Shown: positions 8,717-16,720 of the stretch, one piece after another
Numbering within the stretch: position 1 is the stretch's first letter
Layout: each line of letters opens with the position of its first letter
Assembly: GCA_028278345.1 (NCBI GenBank)
Contig: JANQEL010000060.1
Coordinates: forward strand, 1-64,000
DNA from: Myxococcota bacterium
GTDB lineage: Bacteria; Myxococcota_A; UBA9160; UBA4427
Length of the DNA: 64,000 bases
Direction of reading: 5' to 3'
Notes under the pieces: model-generated
Databases searched by the model: none
Told to the model about the DNA's origin: nothing
What the model saw: only the letters and a program-made list of their open reading frames with translations
Made by a program: the position numbers and the translations under genes

Positions 8717-9076
8717 TTAGGGCAGGGCTTCGAGGGTTTCCATCAAGCGACCCGACAGGCCGCCGCACACGATCTCGCACAGCTCGACGATGGTGGGGTC
8801 GGCGATGCGATAGAGGGCGCGGTTGCCTTCCGAGCGTCGCTCGACCACGCCCTCGCGCCGCAGCACCGAGAGGTGTCGCGAGACGTTGGGCTGTTCGAAG
8901 CCCGTGGTGGCCACCAGATCCTGAACGCTGCTCTCCCCCTGCATCAGGGTGTTGAGAATGCGCAGGCGGGTGGGGTCGCTGAGAGCCCGAAAGCGTGCAG
9001 CGACGAGGCGGAGGGCCTCGTCGCTGAGGACGGGGTGGGCGCTCGAGGCTCTTCCTTCCTTTTTACGGGCCGGCAT
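8717..9076 (-). CDS. ArsR-family repressor with C-terminal CxxxC pair
   Basis: The 119-residue winged-helix protein has ARFRALSDPTRLRILNTLMQGESSVQDLVATTGFEQPNVSRHLSVLRREGVVERRSEGNRALYRIADPTI. It then has ELCEIVC near the C-terminus. The CxxC and His sets of ArsR/SmtB metal sensors are absent from the recognition-helix region. Cys occurs only in the C-terminal pair, which would fit thiol/persulfide or metal sensing on the dimer helix. It is divergent from a SoxB-like/rhodanese operon, with a 22-bp palindrome between. I infer that it represses that operon and itself and senses a sulfur or redox signal. Confidence 0.9.
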   Translation of the reverse strand: MPARKKEGRASSAHPVLSDEALRLVAARFRALSDPTRLRILNTLMQGESSVQDLVATTGFEQPNVSRHLSVLRREGVVERRSEGNRALYRIADPTIVELCEIVCGGLSGRLMETLEALP

Positions 9077-9113
9077 GGGGCGATTCTAATCGGGCCCTTT
9101 CCATATGTCAATA

Positions 9114-9135
9114 TTCGTGTATGATCATATACGAA
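9114..9135. promoter_or_regulatory. 22-bp palindromic operator between arsR-like and SoxB-like genes
   Basis: TTCGTGTATGA / TCATATACGAA are half-sites with a single mismatched pair. The site lies 38 bp from the ArsR start and 27 bp upstream of the SoxB-like ATG, the expected position for a divergent ArsR operator. Size and symmetry fit one winged-helix dimer. Confidence 0.75.
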
Positions 9136-9161
9136 ACTGTCCAGAGAAAAGGAGCCCGACC

Positions 9162-11006
9162 ATGATCCAGCCGCCGCGAATGACCTCACTTGCCGCTGCG
9201 TGCGTCGCACTCGTCGTGCTGAGCTCGGCGGCCTACGCCGAAGTTTCGGGCGGGGCGCGCAGTAGTGTGGAGGAAGGGAAGACGATCACGCTGATCCACC
9301 TGAACGATCTGCACGCGAACCTGGTGCCGCATGACGACATGGTGCGCATCGCATCCGACGAGGGTGGGGCCGTGGCGACTCGCGTCGAATCGCGCGGCGG
9401 CATCGCCCGCATCGCGACCCTGGTCGATCGGATCCGCCGCGACAACCCGGCCAGCCTGTTGCTCAACGTTGGCGATACCTACCACGGAGGCGTCGAAGCC
9501 CTCTATACGCGAGGCAACGCGATCGTTCCGGCGGTGAACGCGCTCGGCGTCGACGTCGGCGTGCCCGGCAACTGGGATTTCGCGTACGGCGCCATCACCA
9601 CGCGCATGCGATACCAGGAAGAGCCCGCGTTGCCCGCGCGCCTGCTCGAGTGGCTCTTCTTTCCCGGTTCGGTCGAACGCCCGAACTTCCCCAACCTCGC
9701 GGCCAACCTTCGCCAGACCATGCCGCCATTCTCGCGCGGCGATCTTCTGCTCCCCGCAACCCTCGTGCTCGAAACGGGCGGCGTGCGGGTCGGCTTCATC
9801 GGACTCACCTCGGACATCGTGACCCGCATGGCGAGTCCCTTTGCCTGGGGTTTCGAATTCCTGGAAGGGGAAGACGCCTACCGCGAGTTGATCGACGAGG
9901 CGGCGGCCGAGTTGAGGGAACAGGGGGTCGACACCGTGGTGGTGATGAGTGAACTGGGGCTCCATCGCGACCTGCGGCTTGCGAATCTCATCCAGCCCGG
10001 TGTCGACGTCTTCTTTTCCGCGCACACCCATGAGCTGACGCGCGAAGCGATGCGCTCCGCCAGCGGTGCGCTCGTTGTCGAGGCTGGCAACGACGGCAAT
10101 CTCGGCCGTATGGATCTGGTGTTCCGCGACGGCCGACTCGTCGACCATCGCTGGAGCGTGCTCGATGTCGACGCCAGCGTGCCCGAGGATCCGGAAGTCG
10201 CCGCGTTGGTTCGAGAGGCGAGGGCGCCTTTCCTCGCCGAAGACATCGACATGGCCTATCCCGCGCCCTGGGTGGAGATGCCCCTCGATCGTCCGATCGA
10301 TCACGTGATCGGGCACAGCGAGTTCGCGCTGCATCGCAGGGGTGTGCTCCACAATCCCTTCAACAATCTACTCGCCGAAGTGATTCGCCGGGCGGCGGGG
10401 ACGCCGGTTTCGATGACGCCGGGCTTCCGCTTCGACGCCATCGTTTCGCCGGGCGGCGGGATTACCGTCGAACAGGCCTATCGCTACCTGCCCATCGCAC
10501 CTTCGCTGGCCATCGGTGAGATCCGCGGCGCCGATCTGCGGGATATCCTCGAAGTCGAACTCACCCGCGTCTTCTCTCCCGATGCCTTCGAGCACAGTGG
10601 TGGCTGGCTCGGTGGCTTTGGCGGCCTCGACGTCGAAGTCGATCTCGCGCGGCCGGACGGCGAACGCGTCTTGAGCGTGCGCCTCAGCGGAGCATCGGCG
10701 CCGTTGCACGACGACGAGATCGTTCGGGTTGCGAGTTGTGTGCGTCCCTTCGACGACGAGGGCGTGATGTGCAGCAACCCGAACTTCCGCGACATCGAGC
10801 GTCTCGAGAACCCCGCAACCGGCCGCGACTGGACGCCTCTCGAAATGTTCGTCGATGCCTTCGAGTCGGGTCGAGCGAATGAGAGCCGGCCCGTCTCGAG
10901 TATTCGCGATCGCGGCGAGGTGCCGGCCTGGCCCCGGGCGCGCTTCATGCAGCCCCTGCATTCGCACAACGATGAATCGGCGCCACTCGCCCACGTCGGC
11001 CATTGA
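9162..11006 (+). CDS. SoxB-like/5'-nucleotidase-family periplasmic metallophosphoesterase
   Basis: The 614-residue protein has a signal peptide (cleavage ~residue 26, AYA-EV). Metal-site motifs are LIHLNDLHANL (D49, H51), LLLNVGDTYHGG (D105), GVPGNWDFAYG (N137) and FFSAHTHEL (H288, H290). GNWDF-x-YG is typical of SoxB thiosulfohydrolases; nucleotidases have GNHEFD. The later motif reads VVVMSELGLH, with Glu264 where the family usually has a metal-binding His. The C-terminal half matches the 5'-nucleotidase C domain. SoxB releases sulfate from the SoxY-bound substrate, but no soxAXYZ genes are here. AAAAGGAG precedes this ATG; an in-frame ATG at 9105 overlaps the operator and is unlikely. The first gene of a probable five-gene operon. 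Confidence 0.8.
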   Translation: MIQPPRMTSLAAACVALVVLSSAAYAEVSGGARSSVEEGKTITLIHLNDLHANLVPHDDMVRIASDEGGAVATRVESRGGIARIATLVDRIRRDNPASLLLNVGDTYHGGVEALYTRGNAIVPAVNALGVDVGVPGNWDFAYGAITTRMRYQEEPALPARLLEWLFFPGSVERPNFPNLAANLRQTMPPFSRGDLLLPATLVLETGGVRVGFIGLTSDIVTRMASPFAWGFEFLEGEDAYRELIDEAAAELREQGVDTVVVMSELGLHRDLRLANLIQPGVDVFFSAHTHELTREAMRSASGALVVEAGNDGNLGRMDLVFRDGRLVDHRWSVLDVDASVPEDPEVAALVREARAPFLAEDIDMAYPAPWVEMPLDRPIDHVIGHSEFALHRRGVLHNPFNNLLAEVIRRAAGTPVSMTPGFRFDAIVSPGGGITVEQAYRYLPIAPSLAIGEIRGADLRDILEVELTRVFSPDAFEHSGGWLGGFGGLDVEVDLARPDGERVLSVRLSGASAPLHDDEIVRVASCVRPFDDEGVMCSNPNFRDIERLENPATGRDWTPLEMFVDAFESGRANESRPVSSIRDRGEVPAWPRARFMQPLHSHNDESAPLAHVGH

Positions 11007-11028
11007 GCCCACCGCCGAGGAGAGCACC

Positions 11029-11778
11029 ATGACCACCACCACCGCCAGCCAACGCGCCCTCCATCAACAGGGTTACGACTACACGCCCGCCGAGCTGTCG
11101 GAGCTCAGTTGGGGGCTGCGCTTCACTCCGGCGCTGTGCATGGCCGGAGCCGCCATCGGCCTCGCCACGGGGCAGGCGTGGATCCACTTCACCCTCGCGA
11201 TCCTGGGGATCGTCCCCTTCTGGTTCCCGGCGTCGAATCCGCTGGATCGTTTCTACAATCACCTGCTGCGGCCGATGTGGGATGGCGTCGTACTCCCGCC
11301 GAACCCGCTCCCCCGGCGCATCGCCTGTTTGATGGGCGGCGCGATGAATATCGGCATCGGCGCCGCGTTCAGCGCCGGCAACCCGACGCTCGCCTATTCG
11401 CTCGGTGCGATGCTGCTCGGCTTGCAGGCGATCGTGATCACCACGCACTTCTGCGTGGCGTCCTGGATGTACGAGGGGCTGCTGCGGATGCTCGGTCGCT
11501 TCACCGCGCCGATCGATCCAGCACACGCCCGAGAACTCGTCGCAGATGGCGCCGTGCTGATCGACGTGCGCGAACCGGATGAGTTCGCACGCGGGCACCT
11601 CGATGGCGCGATCAACCTGCCTCTCGCCTCCTTCACCGAGCGCGCCCAGGAACTGCCCGGTGGCCCCTTCCTCGTCTACTGTCAGAGCGGTCTACGCAGC
11701 CAACGGGCGCTGCAACTCGCCAAGCGCGATGATCTGTTCAATCTCGGCGCGATGGATCGGTTGGCGCGGGAGAAATGA
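11029..11778 (+). CDS. DUF4395 membrane domain fused to rhodanese
   Basis: The 249-residue protein has two parts. Residues ~25-160 are a membrane domain with DUF4395 traits (WFPASNPLDRFYNHLLRPMWDGVVLPPNPLPRRIACLMGGAMNIGIGAAF, then a further helix). Residues ~165-249 are a rhodanese: DGAVLIDVREPDEFARGHLDGAINLPLASF, then VYCQSGLRSQRALQLA. The active-site Cys is in CQSGLRS. Rhodaneses move sulfane sulfur between thiols, so the protein probably handles sulfur at the cytoplasmic membrane. GAGGAG precedes the ATG at 11029. It follows the SoxB-like gene by 22 bp and overlaps the RND gene by ATGA. The combination supports a sulfur-related operon. Confidence 0.85.
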   Translation: MTTTTASQRALHQQGYDYTPAELSELSWGLRFTPALCMAGAAIGLATGQAWIHFTLAILGIVPFWFPASNPLDRFYNHLLRPMWDGVVLPPNPLPRRIACLMGGAMNIGIGAAFSAGNPTLAYSLGAMLLGLQAIVITTHFCVASWMYEGLLRMLGRFTAPIDPAHARELVADGAVLIDVREPDEFARGHLDGAINLPLASFTERAQELPGGPFLVYCQSGLRSQRALQLAKRDDLFNLGAMDRLAREK

Positions 11779-14489
11779 CGATGGCCCGGCGCACCCTCGG
11801 AGATCGCATCGCACACATCGGGATCGATTCGCCGCGCCTGGTGGCGCGCGTGTTCGCGGCTGCATCGATCTTCTTCGTGATGCTGGCCGTGCTCCCCACC
11901 GTATGGCCGCAGACCTTCTCGATGCTCCACCCGGTCACGGTCGACACCGACCCCGAGAACATGTTGCGCGAAGACGAGCCCGTGCGCGTCTTCCACGACG
12001 CCATGAAGCAGGAGCTCAGCCTCTACGACATGGTGGTGGTGGGCATCGTCGACGAGAGCAGCCCCGATGGAGTCTTCAACCCCGCGGCCCTCGGGCGCGT
12101 GCGCGAACTCACGGAATTCGCCGCGGGCCTGCGCTGGCCTTCCGACGAAGATCCCGAACGCGACGAGGGGGTCGTGTCGGTCGACATCATCGCTCCCTCC
12201 CTGGTCGACAACATCGAGCAGGCGGGGGAGGGCAGCGTGCGTTTCGAGTGGTTGATGCCCGGGGTGCCCGTCGATCGCGAGGCCGCGCTCGCCGTACGCG
12301 AACGCGCCGCGCGCATCCCCCTCTTCCAGGGCACGATGGTGGCGGAGAGTGGCCGCGCGCTCGCTCTCTACCTGCCACTCACTTCGAAGGACGCGAGCTA
12401 TCGCGTCTACCGGGAACTGCTGGAGAAGATCGGGAGCTTCGATGGCCCCGAGTCGTACTACATCACGGGTCTTCCGGTGGCGGAAGACACCTTCGGTGTC
12501 GAGATGTTCATCCAGATGGGCATCAGTGCGCCGCTCGCGATGCTCGTGATCTTCCTCCTCATGCTCTACTTCTTCCGCCGCGCGGCCCTGATCGTGGCGC
12601 CGATGTTGATCGCCCTCGGCGCGGTCATCATCACGATGGGGCTGCTCATCGCGACCGGCAACACGGTCCACATCATGAGTTCGATGATCCCGATCTTCAT
12701 CATGCCGATCGCGGTGCTCGACTCGATTCACGTGCTCTCGGAGTTCTTCGACCGCTATCCCGAGACGCGCGACCGCCGGCGCACCCTCGAAGCCGTGATG
12801 CAGAGCCTGTTCGTGCCGATGCTCTACACCTCGGTCACTTCGTGTGCGGGGTTCGCGTCGCTCGTGCTGACGCCGATCCCGCCGGTGCAGGTCTTCGGCC
12901 TCTTCGTGGCGTTCGGGATCGCGATGGCCTGGCTCCTCACGATCACCTTCGTGCCGGCCTATATCATGATGCTGCCCGAGCGAAGCCTCGAGGGCTTCGG
13001 TGCCGAGCGGCACGAAGGCGAGGGCGAGCATGCTTCTCCGCTGGCGCGGGGCCTGCTTCGGTTGGGCCCGGCCGCAGCGCGAAACGCGCGGACGATCGTG
13101 TTGGCGACGGTGGCCGCGGGCTTCATTGCCGCCGGAGGCATCTCGCTGATCGAAATCAACGACAATCCGATCCGCTGGTTCACCGAAGACCACGAGATTC
13201 GCGTCGCCGACCGCGTACTCAACGAGCACTTCGCCGGGACCTACATGGCGTACCTCGCGCTGCCGACGGCTGAAGACGACGTTTCCGTTGCGCGGTTCGC
13301 GCAAGCGTTGGCAGATCGTGTGCGCGAGCACGAGCGCGCTCTCGACGTCGACCTCGCGGCAGCCCCGGGTGTGTTCGCGCAGCTTGCGGACGAAATCGGC
13401 CGGGTGGCTGACGACGCCGAGAGTGTCGATGCCCTGCTCGAAGCGGTCGACGGATTCGCAGCCGACGCCTACAACGATGCCGACGACTGGGCCCAGGGGG
13501 ATGCGTGGGACGCGGCCGTCACGTTCGTGGGTGCCGAGCGCAGCCGCCGCGAAACCTTCAAACAACCCGAAGTGCTGCGCTACGTCGAACGCCTGGCCCG
13601 CGATCTCGAGGCCAGTGGGGTCGTGGGGAAGACCAATGCGCTTCCCGACATCGTGAAGACGGTCTATCGAGAACTTCTCCTCGGCACGGACGAGAACTTC
13701 CGCATTCCGGATCGCACCGACGCCGTTGCGCAGACGTTGATCACCTATCAGAACAGTCATCGGCCGCAGGATCTCTGGCACTTCGTGACGCCGGATTACC
13801 GCACGTCGGCGCTCTGGCTGCAGCTCAAGAGCGGCGACAACCGGGACATGACGCAGGTGGCGGAGCGAGCCGAGCGTTTCTTTGCCGAGAACCCACCGCC
13901 GGTTCTCCTCGACCCGCAGTGGTTCGGGCTCACCTACATCAACGTGGTGTGGCAGGAGAAGATGGTGGCGGGCATGGCGAACGCCTTCCTCGGGAGCTTC
14001 GTCGTGGTGTTCGCGATCATGTCGCTGCTGTTTCGTTCGCCCTTCTGGGGCGCGCTGTCGATGATCCCCCTCACCATTACGATCGCGTTGATCTACGGCG
14101 TGATCGGGATCGTGGGCAAGGATTACGACATGCCGGTGGCGGTGCTCTCTTCGCTGACGCTGGGGCTCGCGATCGACTTCGCGATCCACTTCCTGGCGCG
14201 ATCGCGCGACCTGCACCGTGCAGGGGAGCCCTTCGCGGCGACGCTGCCCCGCGTGTTCGGCGAACCTGGTCGCGCGATCGCGCGCAACGTGATCGTGATC
14301 GCGCTGGGCTTCTCGCCGCTTCTGGTCGCTCCCCTCGTTCCCTATCGCACGGTGGGCATCCTGATGGCGTCGATCCTCGTCGTCTCGGGCATCGCAACCC
14401 TCGTCATCCTTCCCGCGCTCATGAAACTGGGCGAGCGCTGGCTCTTTCCCGCCGCGAGGGTGCCGTCCGCCCTGGAGGAAACACCATGA
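11775..14489 (+). CDS. RND-superfamily exporter (MMPL/HpnN-like)
   Basis: The 904-residue membrane protein has two repeats, each with one N-terminal helix, a large periplasmic domain and a bundle of about five helices. The first bundle is near residues 245-400 (MGISAPLAMLVIFLLMLYFF, ITMGLLIATGNTVHIMSSMIPIFIMPIAVLDSIHVLSEFFDR) and the second near 735-890 (MVAGMANAFLGSFVVVFAIMSLLF, LSSLTLGLAIDFAIHFLARSRDLH). The D-S-I-H and D-F-A-I-H segments correspond to proton-relay positions in RND proteins. Members move lipids or hydrophobic compounds. The start overlaps the rhodanese stop (ATGA) and the end overlaps the next gene (ATGA), so translation is likely coupled. The LolA-like and barrel genes downstream suggest export to the outer membrane. 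Confidence 0.85.
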   Translation: MTMARRTLGDRIAHIGIDSPRLVARVFAAASIFFVMLAVLPTVWPQTFSMLHPVTVDTDPENMLREDEPVRVFHDAMKQELSLYDMVVVGIVDESSPDGVFNPAALGRVRELTEFAAGLRWPSDEDPERDEGVVSVDIIAPSLVDNIEQAGEGSVRFEWLMPGVPVDREAALAVRERAARIPLFQGTMVAESGRALALYLPLTSKDASYRVYRELLEKIGSFDGPESYYITGLPVAEDTFGVEMFIQMGISAPLAMLVIFLLMLYFFRRAALIVAPMLIALGAVIITMGLLIATGNTVHIMSSMIPIFIMPIAVLDSIHVLSEFFDRYPETRDRRRTLEAVMQSLFVPMLYTSVTSCAGFASLVLTPIPPVQVFGLFVAFGIAMAWLLTITFVPAYIMMLPERSLEGFGAERHEGEGEHASPLARGLLRLGPAAARNARTIVLATVAAGFIAAGGISLIEINDNPIRWFTEDHEIRVADRVLNEHFAGTYMAYLALPTAEDDVSVARFAQALADRVREHERALDVDLAAAPGVFAQLADEIGRVADDAESVDALLEAVDGFAADAYNDADDWAQGDAWDAAVTFVGAERSRRETFKQPEVLRYVERLARDLEASGVVGKTNALPDIVKTVYRELLLGTDENFRIPDRTDAVAQTLITYQNSHRPQDLWHFVTPDYRTSALWLQLKSGDNRDMTQVAERAERFFAENPPPVLLDPQWFGLTYINVVWQEKMVAGMANAFLGSFVVVFAIMSLLFRSPFWGALSMIPLTITIALIYGVIGIVGKDYDMPVAVLSSLTLGLAIDFAIHFLARSRDLHRAGEPFAATLPRVFGEPGRAIARNVIVIALGFSPLLVAPLVPYRTVGILMASILVVSGIATLVILPALMKLGERWLFPAARVPSALEETP

Positions 14490-15304
14490 TTCGCTCTCAT
14501 CACCCTGCTCGCATCGTTGCGTCACTCGTGATGTGGCTCGTCCCGCTCACGGCTACGGCGAACGAGCTCAGCGTCAACGAGATCGTCGAGCGTACGAACC
14601 GTGTCGCCTACTACCAGGGAGACGACGGCCGCGCGCGCGTGAAGATGACCATCACCGACGCCCAGGAGCGCACACGGCTCCGGCAGTTCACGATCCTGCG
14701 GCGCGACGTCGAACGCGGAGACGAGGACACGGCCTCGGGCGATCAGAAGATGTACGTCTACTTCCGCAGACCCTCGGACGTGAACAAGATGTCGTTCCTC
14801 GTCTACAAGCACCCGAGGCGCGACGACGACCGCTGGCTCTACCTGCCGGCACTCGATCTGGTGAAGCGCATCGCCGCGGCCGATGAGCGAACGAGCTTCG
14901 TGGGGTCGCATTTCTTCTACGAGGATGTGTCGGGGCGTAGCCCGGAAGAAGACGCCCACGAACTCATCGAGAGCACCGCGAACTACTACGTGTTGCGACA
15001 CACCCCGAAGGCACCCGACGCCGTCGAATTCGCGCACTACGACATGTGGGTTCATCGCTCGAGCTTCATTCCCGTGAAGATGGAGTACGTCGCCCCCGAC
15101 GGTTCTGTCTACCGCCGCTACGAAGCGCTCGCCGTCGAGACCATCGACGGTCATCCCACGGTGACGAAGGCGCGCATGAGCGATCTGCGAAGCGGGGGTC
15201 ATACCCTGCTCGAGTACGAGGCAGTGAAGTACGACATGGGGCTGCCGGACGACGTGTTCAGCGAGCGCTATCTGCGAAACCCACCGCGCGAGTACCTGCG
15301 GTAG
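14486..15304 (+). CDS. Outer-membrane lipoprotein-sorting protein-like (LolA/LolB fold)
   Basis: The 272-residue protein has a signal peptide (ending ~TATA-NE, residue 22). The body resembles COG2834-type outer-membrane lipoprotein-sorting proteins: IVERTNRVAYYQGDDGRARVKMTITDAQERTRLRQFTI, KMYVYFRRPSDVNKMSFLVYKHPRRDDDRWLYLPALDLVKRIAAADERTSFVGSHFFYEDVSGR and YDMWVHRSSFIPVKMEYVAPDG. This fold carries a lipid or lipoprotein acyl chain across the periplasm. Its constant partnership with an RND exporter of this type in many genomes is known to me from memory. GGAGG precedes the ATG, which overlaps the RND stop. It should act as the periplasmic carrier between the exporter and the outer-membrane barrel. 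Confidence 0.8.
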   Translation: MIRSHHPARIVASLVMWLVPLTATANELSVNEIVERTNRVAYYQGDDGRARVKMTITDAQERTRLRQFTILRRDVERGDEDTASGDQKMYVYFRRPSDVNKMSFLVYKHPRRDDDRWLYLPALDLVKRIAAADERTSFVGSHFFYEDVSGRSPEEDAHELIESTANYYVLRHTPKAPDAVEFAHYDMWVHRSSFIPVKMEYVAPDGSVYRRYEALAVETIDGHPTVTKARMSDLRSGGHTLLEYEAVKYDMGLPDDVFSERYLRNPPREYLR

Positions 15305-15308
15305 ATCG

Positions 15309-16679
15309 ATGGCTGGTGTGATCTTTCGAATACCCGCTGTTCTGGCGCTAGTGATGCTGGTGATCGCTGATCCGGCGGTGGCGCAGGACGAGCCCGCGCT
15401 GCCGCCCGGCCTCGGTGGATCCGACGACGAAGTGGCGACACCGGTCGAACCCGAATCGGATTGGCGCGAATCGCTGCCCTTCGACCTCACGGGTTTCGTC
15501 GACGCCCGCGCGGGTGTGCGAACCCAGGACGATCCGGATCAGGATCAGGCGAGCCTCGGCGAGCTGCGCGCGCAGTTCGAGGCGGAGAAGGCCTGGCCGG
15601 CACTGAACGGGCGACTGACCTTCGATCTGCTCTACGACGAAATCGCGCGTCGGCACCGCCCCAGGCTCGAAACCGGGCAGGGGTGGTTCGATCTTCGGGA
15701 AGCCTTCCTCGCGACACGGGTGGGCGACCACGTCGACCTCAAGCTCGGCCGCCAGATCCTCACCTGGGGGACGGGCGATCTCATCTTCATCAACGACCTC
15801 TTTCCCAAGGATTTCGTCTCTTTCTTCGCAGGCCGCGACACCAGCTACCTGAAGGCTCCCTCCGATGCTCTGAAGGCCTCGTTCTTCAGTCGCGTCGTCA
15901 ATCTCGACGTCGTCTATACGCCGCGCTTCGACGCCGATCGCTTCATCGACGGCGAGCGCATCTCCTTCTACTCCGGGGCCGCTGGGGAACGCGTGGGTCA
16001 TCGCGATCGCGTCTCCACGGCGAAGCCCGACGATTGGTTCGCTGACGACGAGTGGGCCTTTCGCCTCTACGGTCGCGCCGGAGCCTTCGAGCTGAGGGGC
16101 TATGCGTATCTCGGCTTCTGGAAGAGCCCCGGCGGTCTCGACGCGGCCACCGGCAAGGCGACTTTTCCGCGCCTTCGCGTCTACGGTGCGAGCGTTCGAG
16201 GACCGCTGGCCGGCGGGATCGCGAACCTTGAATTCGGCTACTACGACAGTCGCGACGACCGGGACGGCGACGACCCCCTCGTTCGCAACGGCGAGGTGCG
16301 CTTCCTGCTCGGCTACGAGCGCGAACTTCGACAGGATCTCACCGTGGGTCTCCAGTACTACCTGGAAAAACTGCTCGACCACGGCGCCTACCGACGCAGC
16401 CTTCCGGACGGAGCGGCTGAGCGCGACGAGCATCGACACACGGTCACCTTGCGCATCACCCAGTTGTTGCTGCAGCAGAACCTCGAGGTTGGGATGTTCG
16501 TGTTCTACACGCCCTTGGACGACGACGCCCATCTGCGCCCCGCTGCGAGCTACAAGCTGACCGATCAGTGGCGCGTGGAAGTCGGAGCGAACGTCTTCAC
16601 CGGCAAGCGCGACCATACCTTCTGGGCACAGTTCGAAGAGAACTCGAACGTCTGGTTCGCGATCCGATACGGGTTCTGA
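15309..16679 (+). CDS. Outer-membrane beta-barrel protein of the RND/LolA-like operon
   Basis: The 456-residue protein has a signal peptide (cleavage ~AVA-QD, residue 26), an acidic linker, then repeated amphipathic strands: FDLTGFVDARAGV, RLTFDLLYDEIA, VDLKLGRQILTWGTGDLIFINDLFP. It ends in SNVWFAIRYGF, with a terminal Phe. The GRQxLxWG...NDLFP pattern occurs in DUF1302-like and related barrels near RND exporters. Only 4 bp separate it from the LolA-like gene, so it is in the same operon. I infer a role as outer-membrane acceptor or exit for the transported lipid or hydrophobic compound. Confidence 0.75.
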   Translation: MAGVIFRIPAVLALVMLVIADPAVAQDEPALPPGLGGSDDEVATPVEPESDWRESLPFDLTGFVDARAGVRTQDDPDQDQASLGELRAQFEAEKAWPALNGRLTFDLLYDEIARRHRPRLETGQGWFDLREAFLATRVGDHVDLKLGRQILTWGTGDLIFINDLFPKDFVSFFAGRDTSYLKAPSDALKASFFSRVVNLDVVYTPRFDADRFIDGERISFYSGAAGERVGHRDRVSTAKPDDWFADDEWAFRLYGRAGAFELRGYAYLGFWKSPGGLDAATGKATFPRLRVYGASVRGPLAGGIANLEFGYYDSRDDRDGDDPLVRNGEVRFLLGYERELRQDLTVGLQYYLEKLLDHGAYRRSLPDGAAERDEHRHTVTLRITQLLLQQNLEVGMFVFYTPLDDDAHLRPAASYKLTDQWRVEVGANVFTGKRDHTFWAQFEENSNVWFAIRYGF

Positions 16680-16683
16680 AGCA

Positions 16684-16701
16684 CGCGGCCGCGAAGCCGC
16701 G
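16684..16701 (+). terminator. GC hairpin after the operon
   Basis: CGCGGC-CGCGAA-GCCGCG forms a 6-bp stem 4 bp after the barrel stop codon. No T-tract follows. It is a plausible terminator or mRNA-stabilising hairpin between the operon and the amidohydrolase gene. Confidence 0.3.
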
Positions 16702-16720
16702 GCGGCGCTAGGTTGCTGGC

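Noticed and set aside
11682-14525. A 947-codon open frame on the minus strand
   Set aside because: It lies antisense to the RND exporter gene, has a low-complexity Arg/His/Asp-rich product, and no domain. High GC makes such long shadow frames common.
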